DNA of 64,000 bases from Gammaproteobacteria bacterium (GTDB taxonomy: Bacteria; Pseudomonadota; Gammaproteobacteria; Arenicellales; UBA868): positions 62,001-126,000 of the forward strand of contig JAKUQS010000007.1 in NCBI GenBank assembly GCA_022451485.1, in the 5' to 3' direction. The notes beneath the pieces are model-generated. The model searched no databases. It was not told the origin of the DNA and saw nothing but the letters and a program-made list of their open reading frames with translations. A program made the translations under genes and the position numbers. The first letter of the stretch is position 1. Every line of letters starts with the position of its first letter. Positions 1 through 11,611 of this stretch are shown piece after piece.

Positions 1-604
1 CAGTGATCGGTTCCCCAGAGAAATTTCTGGGGTCCAGGAGCGGCTAATTTCTCGGTTCGGAAGCGGCCTTACCGTGCCGATCGACCCGCCGGAGCTTGAA
101 ACGCGGGTTGCTATCTTGATCAAAAAAGCGCGCGCGCGGGAAGTATCACTGCCAGAAGACGTCGCTTTTTTTATTGCCGAACAAATCCGCTCCAACGTCC
201 GCGAACTCGAGGGCGCGCTTCACCGGTTGGTGGCTAGCGCTAACTTTACGGGACGGACGATCGACGTTGATCTCGCGCGTGATGCTCTGCGCGATTTGTT
301 GGACGCCCATCAACGACAAGTCAATATTCAGAATATTCAAAAGACCGTCGCAGACTATTTCAAGATGCGTGTATCCGACCTACATTCCCGAAAACGCAGC
401 CGACAGATCGCTCGGCCTCGTCAGATGGCGATGGCCCTGGCCAAAGAGTTGACCTCAATGAGCTTACCCGAGATCGGTGACGCATTTGGTGGCAGAGATC
501 ACACCACCGTTTTACATGCCCAGAGGAAAATTAAAGCCTTGTTGCAAACCGACCCAAAAATTAAGGAAGACCACCAAGCTCTATTGCGCCTGCTTCTGGG
601 ATAA
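1..604 (+). CDS. dnaA: Chromosomal replication initiator DnaA, 3' part only
   Basis: The frame is open from base 2 to the TAA at 602-604, giving the last 200 residues. The 5' part lies outside the window. The visible part starts in the AAA+ domain ([20 protein letters not shown], close to E. coli DnaA), passes through [11 protein letters not shown] and the NVRELEGAL segment (sensor 2 and lid), and ends in the domain IV helix-turn-helix with the DnaA signature [15 protein letters not shown] that reads the DnaA box. The protein opens oriC and loads the helicase. The in-frame GTG at 74 is internal, because homology continues upstream of it. It is followed by dnaN, the common order at bacterial origins. 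Confidence 0.97.
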   Translation, partial: SDRFPREISGVQERLISRFGSGLTVPIDPPELETRVAILIKKARAREVSLPEDVAFFIAEQIRSNVRELEGALHRLVASANFTGRTIDVDLARDALRDLLDAHQRQVNIQNIQKTVADYFKMRVSDLHSRKRSRQIARPRQMAMALAKELTSMSLPEIGDAFGGRDHTTVLHAQRKIKALLQTDPKIKEDHQALLRLLLG

Positions 605-781
605 CCTGTGTATAACAATGGCCTTTCTCCTAAACCGATCAATAATCTTCAACTATCCACACCCTAATAACTAACGATCCACACCTTTTAAATAATGCCA
701 ACCGTTTGTTATTTAATATAATTATCAATTTTACGCAGTTATCCACAGTTATAATAAGAATCATCTCATGAGACTAATAAC
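605..781. other. dnaA-dnaN intergenic region with DnaA boxes; oriC or dnaN control candidate
   Basis: This region has one perfect DnaA box, TTATCCACA, at 739-747. Near-matches are CTATCCACA at 653-661 (one mismatch), CGATCCACA at 675-683 (two mismatches), and TGTGTATAA at 607-615, whose complement TTATACACA has one mismatch. Between them, about 684-735 is strongly AT-rich (AAATAATG..TTATTTAATATAATTATCAATTTT), as expected of a DNA-unwinding element. A TATAAT occurs at 717-722 without a convincing -35. Clustered boxes beside an AT-rich tract fit an origin or a DnaA-regulated dnaN promoter. The region upstream of dnaA, the other common oriC position, is outside the window. Confidence 0.55.
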
Positions 782-1885
782 ATGAAATGTAAATTAGATA
801 GAGACACACTGATTGCTCCTCTTCAGTTAGTAACCAATGTGATTGAACGTCGCCAAACCCTGCCTATTCTTTCCAACGTTTACCTCGAGCTAAAACAAGG
901 GGTAATGACATTGATCGGTACCGATCTCGAAGTTGAGGTATCACAAGAAGTGTCCGTTGCTAAAGAAGAAGCTAACGGGGCCTGTACAGTGACGGCGAGA
1001 AAATTACTCGATATCTGTCGCGCTTTACCGGAAGGGAGCAGTATTAGTCTCAGTGGACAGGGCGAGCGACTGAAACTGCAATCAGGCCGAAGCCGTTACA
1101 CATTACAGACTTTGTCAGCGAAGGAGTATCCGCGGATCGAGCCGACTAACTGGGCGACCCGCATTAAACTACCCGCTGCCACACTACGCCGGTTATTTGA
1201 GAAGACAGCTTTTTCCATGGCGCAACAGGATGTACGGTACTTCTTAAATGGGGTTTTGTTAGAGTTTTCCGACCAACAAGTGGTGGCGGTAGCAACGGAT
1301 GGGCACCGGTTAGCCCGCACAGAGTGTGCAGTAGAACAAGAGGCCGGAGCCACACAACAAGCCATCGTTCCGCGCAAGGCGGTGCTTGAGATGAGTCGGT
1401 TTCTGGCTGGTAGCGAAGAAGAAATCACACTGGAGATCAACCCCAACCATCTCCGAATAACGCGCGCGGGCGCAGTGCTAACGACGAAACTTATTGACGG
1501 AAAGTTTCCAGACTACCGGGCTGTGATAAATCAGAAACTGACGCGCGAAGCGCTGGCCGAGAGGCAACCGCTTTACGAGGTGCTGGCCAGAACAGCGGTG
1601 TTGACTAACGATAAATATCGTGGGGTCCGTGTGTCAATAGAACCGGGTGAATTAAAGGTCAGCGCACACAACCCCGACCAAGAGGAAGCCAGCGATGAGA
1701 TCACGATTGTTTACGATGGTGATGGATTGGAAATCGGTTTTAATGTGACGTATTTGATGGATGCGCTGCGCGCGTTGCACACGGATCAGGTGCAGCTGGC
1801 GTTTGAGGATGGCAACAGCGGGTGTTTGGTTCGCTCCCCCGGTAACACCACGACAGAATATCTTATTATGCCGATGCGGCTATAG
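782..1885 (+). CDS. dnaN: DNA polymerase III beta sliding clamp
   Basis: The product is 367 residues, against 366 in E. coli, and starts MKCKLDRDTLIAPLQLVTNV. It forms the ring-shaped dimer that tethers polymerases and many repair proteins to DNA. The three-fold clamp repeat is intact: the N-terminal ERRQTLPILSNV block, the central VAVATDGHRLA motif, and the C-terminal EYLIMPMRL, which forms part of the partner-binding pocket and the end of the clamp. It starts at ATG 782 with only a weak purine stretch upstream. It lies 177 bp after dnaA. In many gammaproteobacteria recF follows; here only 118 bp separate dnaN from gyrB. Confidence 0.98.
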   Translation: MKCKLDRDTLIAPLQLVTNVIERRQTLPILSNVYLELKQGVMTLIGTDLEVEVSQEVSVAKEEANGACTVTARKLLDICRALPEGSSISLSGQGERLKLQSGRSRYTLQTLSAKEYPRIEPTNWATRIKLPAATLRRLFEKTAFSMAQQDVRYFLNGVLLEFSDQQVVAVATDGHRLARTECAVEQEAGATQQAIVPRKAVLEMSRFLAGSEEEITLEINPNHLRITRAGAVLTTKLIDGKFPDYRAVINQKLTREALAERQPLYEVLARTAVLTNDKYRGVRVSIEPGELKVSAHNPDQEEASDEITIVYDGDGLEIGFNVTYLMDALRALHTDQVQLAFEDGNSGCLVRSPGNTTTEYLIMPMRL

Positions 1886-1898
1886 GCTCCGTCCAAGG

Positions 1899-4427
<2,529 letters not shown>

Positions 4428-4442
4428 TATTGATTATATAAA

Positions 4443-4820
4443 TCAGTGAATTACGCGCGGTATCGAGAGAACAAAGCGCGGGATGTCCGCATCAAACTCG
4501 CAACCGTCCTCGGCGACCATTTGGTAGCTACCTTGCATGGTGCCAACGGGTGTTTCAATCACGGCACCGCTGGTATAGCGGAAGCCTTCACCGGGTTTCA
4601 TAATGGGCTGTTCGCCGACGACGCCGTCACCCTTAACTTCTTCGATCTTGTTGTCTGCGTCGGTAATAATCCAGTGACGGGACTTAAGTTGTGCGGTCAT
4701 CGCGCCGCGATTGATTAGGGTGATGGTGTAGGAGAATACGTAGCGCTCGTCAGCCGGTTCAGATTGTTCAGGCAGGTAGGCGGCTTCAACAGAGACCTCG
4801 ATGTCATAAGAGCTTTTCAT
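4443..4820 (-). CDS. apaG: ApaG domain protein (Co2+/Mg2+ efflux-linked)
   Basis: The product is 125 residues, the same as E. coli ApaG, and forms the fibronectin-like beta sandwich of that family. The core motifs are NIEDERYVF-type (ADERYVFSYTITLINRG), GVVGEQP, the PGEGFRYTSGAVIETPVGTMQGSY signature and a C-terminal IPRFVLSIPRVIH. The biochemical role is not settled; in enterobacteria it affects cobalt resistance and travels with apaH. ATG 4820 was chosen to match the family N-terminus; the longer frame starting at 4859 would run back into apaH. It is the last gene of the probable pcm-tolC-mlaA-apaH-apaG operon and is convergent with gyrB, 15 bp away, with no clear terminator. Confidence 0.95.
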   Translation of the reverse strand: MKSSYDIEVSVEAAYLPEQSEPADERYVFSYTITLINRGAMTAQLKSRHWIITDADNKIEEVKGDGVVGEQPIMKPGEGFRYTSGAVIETPVGTMQGSYQMVAEDGCEFDADIPRFVLSIPRVIH

Positions 4821-4843
4821 CACGGGAATACCAAAGTCGACGA

Positions 4844-5659
4844 TTACGAGCAAGCGCAAGAAACGAACGCGATGTTATCCGTTTTGGTCTCAAAGCGCAC
4901 GGCGGTCAACGCGCCGCCCCACGCGCAGCCAGTATCCAACGCAATAAACCCCGGGCGCGACAGTAATCCGAGACTGGACCAGTGACCGAAGATTACCCGC
5001 CACGGCGCCAGCGCATCGCCCATTAGATCAAACCAAGGACGAAGGGCGGGTGAGGCGCGGCCAGGCGGCCTCTTTTCGGTAAGAGCTAGCCCCCCGTCAG
5101 CGCGATAGTAGCGAACGCGGGTAAAAATGTTGGTTAAGACCCTCAGACGATCCCAGCCCCGCAAAGAAAGAGCCCAACGATGGGGCTGGTCACCATATAA
5201 GTGGTGAAAGAAAGCACCGCTTGGGTCACGAAGCGCCATCTCAACCTCACGAGCGTAGCGCTGTGCGTCGATTAGGTTCCAGCCGGCCCACAGGCCCGCA
5301 TGGACCACAATCGACTGGGTGGTTTCGTCACACAACAGCACAGGCTGTTGGGTTAAATAAGCGATCATCGATTGGCGGGCAGGGTGTTCAAGGACGTCTA
5401 AGAAAGTGTCGCTTGGGCCCGGCTCTCGGGCGCCGGCAGCAACTGCGAGCAGGTGAATATCATGGTTGCCCAACACCGTGCTCGCCGCGTTGCCGAGCGA
5501 CATAATGAGCTGTAGTACAGCGGCTGAGGCTGGGCCGCGGTTCACAAGGTCGCCAACCAAAATAACCCGATCCACTGTCTGGTCAAACCGTACTTTGTCG
5601 AGCAATCGTTCAAGGGCAGAGCAGCACCCCTGGACATCACCAATAAAAATGGTAGCCAT
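4844..5659 (-). CDS. apaH: Symmetrical bis(5'-nucleosyl)-tetraphosphatase
   Basis: The product is 271 residues, usual for ApaH. It splits Ap4A into two ADP, and also removes Np4 caps from RNA in E. coli. The metallophosphatase motifs are intact: GDVQGC near residue 7, GDLVNRGP near 36, GNHDIHLLA near 65, VHAGLWAGW near 117 and a late FGHWSSLG. ATG 5659 gives the typical MATIFIGDVQGC start. apaG follows after 23 bp. In E. coli apaG-apaH lie beside rsmA; here rsmA is 15 kb away. Confidence 0.96.
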   Translation of the reverse strand: MATIFIGDVQGCCSALERLLDKVRFDQTVDRVILVGDLVNRGPASAAVLQLIMSLGNAASTVLGNHDIHLLAVAAGAREPGPSDTFLDVLEHPARQSMIAYLTQQPVLLCDETTQSIVVHAGLWAGWNLIDAQRYAREVEMALRDPSGAFFHHLYGDQPHRWALSLRGWDRLRVLTNIFTRVRYYRADGGLALTEKRPPGRASPALRPWFDLMGDALAPWRVIFGHWSSLGLLSRPGFIALDTGCAWGGALTAVRFETKTDNIAFVSCACS

Positions 5660-5700
5660 GATTAAAAAGCGGGCCGCGCGAGTTCGGTGGGCGCGAGCGC

Positions 5701-6453
5701 TTAATCCTTAAACAAGCTATTTTCTAGTGACCCCCGCGAATCTGGTGGCGCCCCGTCGTGGATTTGATCCAGGCGGTATTGTCGATAGAAAGCACGCTCA
5801 AAGAGATAAGGATCGGGTTGTTCCGAGAGCAAGGGGTCCAGGTGAAGCAGGCCGCTACGGCGGTGCAGAATCAACAGGGAGTAGCGAGCCACATCGAGCG
5901 CAGGCTCGTCAATCGACGATAAGGCATCGGGAAGATACCGTTGGGGCAGCATGCCGACGGTGTCACGCAAATTACTGGGGCCAAGCAAAGGCAATACCAA
6001 GTAAGGACCGTCGGGCAGGCCCCACCGGGCTAAGGTTTGGCCGAAGTCCTCCTTGTGGAAGGTCAAGCCAAGGGTTGTTGCGACGTCCATTGTGCCGAGA
6101 AGGCCCGCGGTGGAATTAATGAGGAAGCGAAGCCCGGTGCTGGCAGCTTCACCCAGCTTGCCCTGCAACAACGCGTTGGCGGCGGTGGCCGGTGCACCTA
6201 GGTTGTCCAGAAAATGCCCGATACTGCGACGCACCATAGCCGGTGTATAGCGTTGATAACCGATTGCTAACGGTTTTACGAGCGCCTGATCGAGCCCGGT
6301 ATTGAAGGCGTGACTTGCGCGATTAAACGAGGCTAGGGGATCATCGTGGCTCAGCATAGGCGTGGCGCACCCGGCTTGCATAAGCAACAACAGGGCTGCG
6401 CCGAGTAAACTGCTGGAGCGTGCGGCACGCTTTAAGGAGGTGAGTGTGACCAC
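5701..6453 (-). CDS. mlaA: MlaA/VacJ family outer-membrane lipoprotein
   Basis: The product is 250 residues. It has a lipoprotein signal with a basic start, a long hydrophobic run and lipobox MQAGC near residue 29. The mature part shows the MlaA features DPLASFNRASHAFN, a central INSTAGLLGTMDVA and DFGQTLARWGLPDGPYLVLPLLGPSN. MlaA is the outer-membrane part of the Mla system, which removes mislocalised phospholipid from the outer leaflet. The mlaBCDEF partners are not in this window. The start is GTG 6453, with TAGGA about 9 bases upstream. It lies 11 bp after the LysM-TolC gene and 41 bp before apaH, so the genes are probably co-transcribed. Confidence 0.93.
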   Translation of the reverse strand: MVTLTSLKRAARSSSLLGAALLLLMQAGCATPMLSHDDPLASFNRASHAFNTGLDQALVKPLAIGYQRYTPAMVRRSIGHFLDNLGAPATAANALLQGKLGEAASTGLRFLINSTAGLLGTMDVATTLGLTFHKEDFGQTLARWGLPDGPYLVLPLLGPSNLRDTVGMLPQRYLPDALSSIDEPALDVARYSLLILHRRSGLLHLDPLLSEQPDPYLFERAFYRQYRLDQIHDGAPPDSRGSLENSLFKD

Positions 6454-6464
6454 GGGGGTTAATC

Positions 6465-8000
6465 CTATTCAAGCCATTGGTTAAAGCGGTCAAGGTCTGC
6501 CCGGTCAAGCCGCCCAGCCAGTTGCTCAAGCGCTAGAACTTGTAAAATGTAGTCATAGCGGGCCTTTAGGTAATTGCGCTTCGCGGCAAAGACGTCACGT
6601 TGCGCGTCTAATACATCGATGTTAGTCGTTAAACCGGCAGAAAAACCCTCCTCTTTCGCCTTAAGTGCGTTTTCACCGGCACGCACAGACTCAGCGAGAG
6701 CGTTGACGCGCTGCAGATGACTGTTAACGGTATAAAAAGCATTTCGGGTGAGGCGGCGAACTTCGCGTTGGTGGGCTTCTAAGTCTGCTCGTATCGCGTT
6801 GTGGCGCAGCGCGGCTTGGCGCACGCGGGCACCGACGAGATCTCCTTCGTATAGCGGCACCGATACGCCAACGGAAAGGCTCGTTCGGTCTGAAGCTGCG
6901 CTTGAATAATCCAACCCGCCATTAAGATTGAGGCTCAACACTGGAAAGCGGGCGGCCTGCTGACGGCTGATGTCTTGTTCGGCTACGTACACGCGCAAAG
7001 CGGATTGACGTAATGCCAGATTGTCGGTTAGGGCCGCTTCCACCCAGTGTTCGACGGCGTTGGGTTCCGGCGCGGCCAGCCCGACGTCAGTTCGCAGCGG
7101 CTGTAGAGCAGAGAGATTTTCATCATCAACGAGAGCGACCAGCGCTTGGCGAGCATCACGAGCCGTTTTTTCTGATTCGATACCTGCGGCTATGGCATTC
7201 TCAAAGCGGGCGCGCGCGTCATATAGGTCTGTTCTCGTCCCAACGCCGACAGCCAGGCGCTCTTCTGCCAGCTCTAGTTGGCGTCGGATGGCACGCTGGT
7301 TACTGGTGGATAATTCGACATTGTCTTTAGCGGCGAGCACGCTGAAATAAGCGTTGCAGACACGAAGTAGCAACCGCTGTTTCTCGATTAGATGTTCGAG
7401 GTTGGCAATACTTGCTTCGTTACGCGCTTGATCGACAGCGATATTGGTCGAGCGGTCGTACAAGTTTTGCTTAAGCGACACGGACAAACTGAAATTGTCA
7501 TCTGCAGCCGCGGCCGTGCTCAAAGTGTAGCCGCTGCGCACGCTCAGTTGAGGCCGCACTGCCAATTGCGTAATCGGAACAGTTTGTTGAGCTGCGGCCC
7601 GCCGAAAACTCGCGGCCGCAAAAACGGGGTCATCAGCCACTGCTTTTTGGTAGACAGTAACAAGGTCAATCTTTGTTGCCGGCGGTGGGGCTGGTGAAGA
7701 CGGTTTAGTTTGGGCGGCGGCGGTTGGTATATCGACCGGAGAGGGTGTTTCGGGCGCCTCAGGGGGGGGCTTGCCCGGCACGCGCAGTGTTTGGCCAACG
7801 AAGATCTGATGACCCGCGCCGAGGCCGTTATGCTCAATTAATTGCGCGCAAGGAACGAGGAAAAGCTCGGCGATCTCGCACGCCGTATCGCCGGGTTGGA
7901 CAATGTAGCTGAGCGGGTCGGCGCCTTGTAGGGGAGAAACAAAGGCCGACAATACGCTGCCAAGGAGGGCGTTCTTGGCCCACAGGGGCTTAATGTTCAT
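6465..8000 (-). CDS. TolC-family outer-membrane efflux channel with N-terminal LysM domain
   Basis: The product is 511 residues. A signal peptide ends near residue 27 (SPLQGA). It is followed by a LysM domain at about 32-76 (YIVQPGDT, IAELF, LIEHNGLG, IFVGQTLRVPG), a proline-rich linker at about 77-110, and then a full TolC-type tandem repeat of long helices and strands (residues 112-505), including RPQLSVRSGYTLS and a C-terminal LDRADLDRFNQWLE. TolC proteins form trimeric channels for type I secretion and tripartite pumps; LysM binds the glycan strands of peptidoglycan. The fusion suggests a channel anchored to the cell wall (inference). The LysM part carries two cysteines (CEIAELFLVPC). The gene lies directly after the Pcm-like gene, a pairing I recall from other gammaproteobacteria. 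No clear Shine-Dalgarno is visible. Confidence 0.9.
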   Translation of the reverse strand: MNIKPLWAKNALLGSVLSAFVSPLQGADPLSYIVQPGDTACEIAELFLVPCAQLIEHNGLGAGHQIFVGQTLRVPGKPPPEAPETPSPVDIPTAAAQTKPSSPAPPPATKIDLVTVYQKAVADDPVFAAASFRRAAAQQTVPITQLAVRPQLSVRSGYTLSTAAAADDNFSLSVSLKQNLYDRSTNIAVDQARNEASIANLEHLIEKQRLLLRVCNAYFSVLAAKDNVELSTSNQRAIRRQLELAEERLAVGVGTRTDLYDARARFENAIAAGIESEKTARDARQALVALVDDENLSALQPLRTDVGLAAPEPNAVEHWVEAALTDNLALRQSALRVYVAEQDISRQQAARFPVLSLNLNGGLDYSSAASDRTSLSVGVSVPLYEGDLVGARVRQAALRHNAIRADLEAHQREVRRLTRNAFYTVNSHLQRVNALAESVRAGENALKAKEEGFSAGLTTNIDVLDAQRDVFAAKRNYLKARYDYILQVLALEQLAGRLDRADLDRFNQWLE

Positions 8001-8029
8001 AAAGGAAAATATAATGTAACTATCTGAAT

Positions 8030-8680
8030 TTAAAATATAAAATCGTCTTTTTTTGGTATGTTAACCAAAGGGGGAACGACGGTGTCGAACAACGACGTTA
8101 TGAGCGGGACGGCACTCGTTTTTTGATACAACAACGCCTCCATCGCGGGTGCTTCACCGATGATGGCAACCAGTCGTCCGCCAGGAGCTAGCGCTTCGAG
8201 GAAGGGGGTAGGCAAAATCGGCAGAGAGCCGGTAATGATGATGGCGTCGTACAGCTGACCACCAGGCCAGCCGTTAGCGGCATCACCAACTTTTAGGTCA
8301 ACCGTATCGAAGCCCGCGTTTTGCAGGCGTGCTCCCGCTTGTAAAGAAAGGGCCGAGTAGATTTCGACGCTGACGACGCTGGCTGCGCTAGCGGCGAGTA
8401 GGGCCGTCAAATAACCGCTGCCGGTACCGATTTCCAGCACGCGGTCTTGGCGAGACAGCGCCAGTGCCTGTATCAGGCGCGCCTCTACCTTAGGCTGCAT
8501 CATTACCTGATCGTGGTCGAGCGGGATGCTGAGGTCTGCGAAGGCGAGCGACCGTTGCGGCGGGGTGACAAACTGCTCCCGAGGGACCTGTCGCAGCAGG
8601 TCAAGAACACCAGGATCCAGCACATTCCAGGGCCGGATTTGCTGTTCGATCATGTTAAATCGCGCGCGCTCGAAATCCAT
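8030..8680 (-). CDS. Protein-L-isoaspartate O-methyltransferase family protein
   Basis: The product is 216 residues. It is a class I SAM-dependent methyltransferase of the Pcm type, with SAM motif I VLEIGTGSGYLTALLA near residue 80, an earlier REQFV..LAFAD..IPLDHDQVMMQP block, and post-I VVSVEI. The canonical isoaspartate-binding region is less well conserved, and this is the subtype that sits beside tolC genes in several proteobacteria, so activity on isoaspartyl proteins is not assured. ATG 8680 (MDFERARFNMIEQQIRPW) matches family N-termini better than the GTG at 8728. It is the first gene of the minus-strand operon and is divergent from atpI. Confidence 0.88.
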   Translation of the reverse strand: MDFERARFNMIEQQIRPWNVLDPGVLDLLRQVPREQFVTPPQRSLAFADLSIPLDHDQVMMQPKVEARLIQALALSRQDRVLEIGTGSGYLTALLAASAASVVSVEIYSALSLQAGARLQNAGFDTVDLKVGDAANGWPGGQLYDAIIITGSLPILPTPFLEALAPGGRLVAIIGEAPAMEALLYQKTSAVPLITSLFDTVVPPLVNIPKKDDFIF

Positions 8681-8789
8681 CTTCGGGCTATCCGATCTGG
8701 CTTTATTTAGGGGCGCGCAGTTTAGCACAGCGCGCAGACGCCTTAGGGTATTTGTGGCGCGACGACAAACCCGATCGGCGTCTTTACGA

Positions 8790-8818
8790 TTGACCGGTTT
8801 ATAGGTGTCGCCTATACT
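8790..8818 (+). promoter_or_regulatory. Probable sigma70-type promoter of the atp operon
   Basis: TTGACC at 8790-8795 and TATACT at 8813-8818 are separated by exactly 17 bp, close to the housekeeping consensus. The predicted transcription start near 8825 would leave a leader of about 90 bases before atpI. The same 234-bp gap must hold the promoter of the divergent pcm operon, which I could not place. Confidence 0.7.
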
Positions 8819-8914
8819 GCCGCGCCTTTGTTGCAGTGCATTTTTTTGGGTTGGTTTGGTGTCGCTAAAGCTGCGTTAACAACGCCCCTGCGGTGAAATT
8901 GGGCCTCGAGAGAA

Positions 8915-10199
<1,285 letters not shown>

Positions 10200-10261
10200 A
10201 TATTGTCTGGGGTAGATCGACCTCAACCTTGGATTTTCGTTACTTAGCGCAAGGAGAAATC

Positions 10262-10498
10262 ATGGAAATTGCATTACTTTACGTCGCCGGAGCTGTCTTG
10301 CTTGGCCTGGCGGGTGTTGGCGTTGGGGTTGGCGTTGGAGTGCTGGGCGCCCGGTTCTTGGAGGGCATTGCCCGACAGCCAGAGCTATTACCGATGCTGC
10401 GCACGCAGTTTTTCATCGTGATGGGGCTAGTAGACGCTATCCCGATTATTGGTGTAGCGATCGCGCTCTACATCATGTTTGCAGTGGTCGGTGCGTAA
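10262..10498 (+). CDS. atpE: ATP synthase F0 subunit c
   Basis: The product is 78 residues in two helices, forming the rotor ring. Helix 1 has an unbroken glycine ladder ([18 protein letters not shown]), the polar loop ARQPELLP follows, and helix 2 has the proton-carrying Asp in [10 protein letters not shown]. The lack of the Na+-site glutamate pattern points to H+ coupling. ATG 10262, with AAGGAG at 10251-10256, is chosen over an in-frame alternative start at 10229 that would add 11 residues not seen in the family. Confidence 0.97.
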   Translation: MEIALLYVAGAVLLGLAGVGVGVGVGVLGARFLEGIARQPELLPMLRTQFFIVMGLVDAIPIIGVAIALYIMFAVVGA

Positions 10499-10532
10499 GA
10501 AGATTGCTCGCTGAGCGTGCAGGAATTAACCA

Positions 10533-11003
10533 ATGAATATTAATGCAACACTGATCGGCCAGACTATCGCGTTCGCGGTGTTTGTTTGGTTCTGTATGAA
10601 ATTCGTATGGCCACCCATAGTGACTGCTTTGAATGAACGTAAGGCACGTATCACGGAGGGTCTCGCGGCGGCAGAGCAAGGGCGCCAGGAAAAGGCGGCA
10701 GCGGAACAGCATGCGCTGAAAGTGACTGATGAAGCGAAGATTCAGGCGCAAGAAATCCTGCGACGGGCAGAACGGCGCGAAGCAGAAGTCATTGAGGAAG
10801 CAAAGGTAGCGGCCCGTGTAGAGGGAGAACGAATCGTCGCGGCCGCGCGAAGCGAAATTGACAAAGAAGTCAACACTGCCCGCGAAACATTACGCAAACA
10901 GGTAGCAGCGCTGGCGGTTGTAGGAGCAGAGCAGATACTGAGCCGTGAAGTTGATTCGCAAGCCCACTCGCAGCTTTTGGATGAGCTGGCGACACAGCTT
11001 TAA
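10533..11003 (+). CDS. atpF: ATP synthase F0 subunit b
   Basis: The product is 156 residues, the same length as E. coli b. One N-terminal membrane helix (TLIGQTIAFAVFVWFCMKFVWPP) is followed by a long charged helix rich in Ala, Glu, Arg and Lys (residues 35-140) that forms the peripheral stalk dimer and ends in a delta-binding region. It lies between atpE and atpH, as in the standard operon. Confidence 0.96.
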   Translation: MNINATLIGQTIAFAVFVWFCMKFVWPPIVTALNERKARITEGLAAAEQGRQEKAAAEQHALKVTDEAKIQAQEILRRAERREAEVIEEAKVAARVEGERIVAAARSEIDKEVNTARETLRKQVAALAVVGAEQILSREVDSQAHSQLLDELATQL

Positions 11004-11032
11004 GCGTTTGGCAAGCTAAGACCTCGACCGCA

Positions 11033-11569
11033 ATGGCAGAACTTTCAAGTATCGCTAGACCCTACGCACAGGCAGTTTTTGAGCTGGCCAAAGATTCAGG
11101 GCAGTACGGGCCGTGGTCTGAGGTGCTCAAATTTCTGGCGATGGTCGCAGCGGACAAGGATATGGTTGCGTTGTTTTCTAATCCCCGAGTGTCGCGGCAG
11201 CAAGCAGCCGACATAGTCATCGACCTCTTTGGTGAGGCGGTGGGTGACGAGCCGAAACATTTGGTGCGTCTCTTGGCGCAGAACCGTCGTCTGCCGGCGT
11301 TGTCCGCTATCGCAGAACAATATGAAATATTGCGGGCAGAAGCAGAACGGACGATCAAAGCAGAACTGGAGACCGCTTTGCCGATCAGCGATGGGGAACA
11401 GCATCGCATAGCTGCGGCGCTTAAGAGCCGTCTTGGGCGCGAAGTAGAGCTGGTGGTTACAACAAATCGTGAATTAGTGGGTGGCGCGGTGATTCGCGCG
11501 GGTGATCTAGTGATTGACGGCTCGATTCGAGCTCGTCTAGAGCGGCTCGCCGCGGCAGTCAGCGCTTGA
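11033..11569 (+). CDS. atpH: ATP synthase F1 subunit delta
   Basis: The product is 178 residues (E. coli 177). It joins the b stalk to the top of the alpha3beta3 head. The N-terminal helical domain begins SIARPYAQAVFELAKD, and the C-terminal part holds the family signature ELVGGAVIRAGDLVIDGSIRARLERL. ATG 11033 lies 29 bp after atpF. Confidence 0.96.
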   Translation: MAELSSIARPYAQAVFELAKDSGQYGPWSEVLKFLAMVAADKDMVALFSNPRVSRQQAADIVIDLFGEAVGDEPKHLVRLLAQNRRLPALSAIAEQYEILRAEAERTIKAELETALPISDGEQHRIAAALKSRLGREVELVVTTNRELVGGAVIRAGDLVIDGSIRARLERLAAAVSA

Positions 11570-11611
11570 CGCGCCTTTGGAGAACCAGGTGATAGATAGA
11601 GGATTATTGGA

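Noticed and set aside
10310-10345. A GTTGGNGTTGG-type short tandem repeat.
   Set aside because: It is explained by the Gly-Val ladder of the c subunit and is coding.
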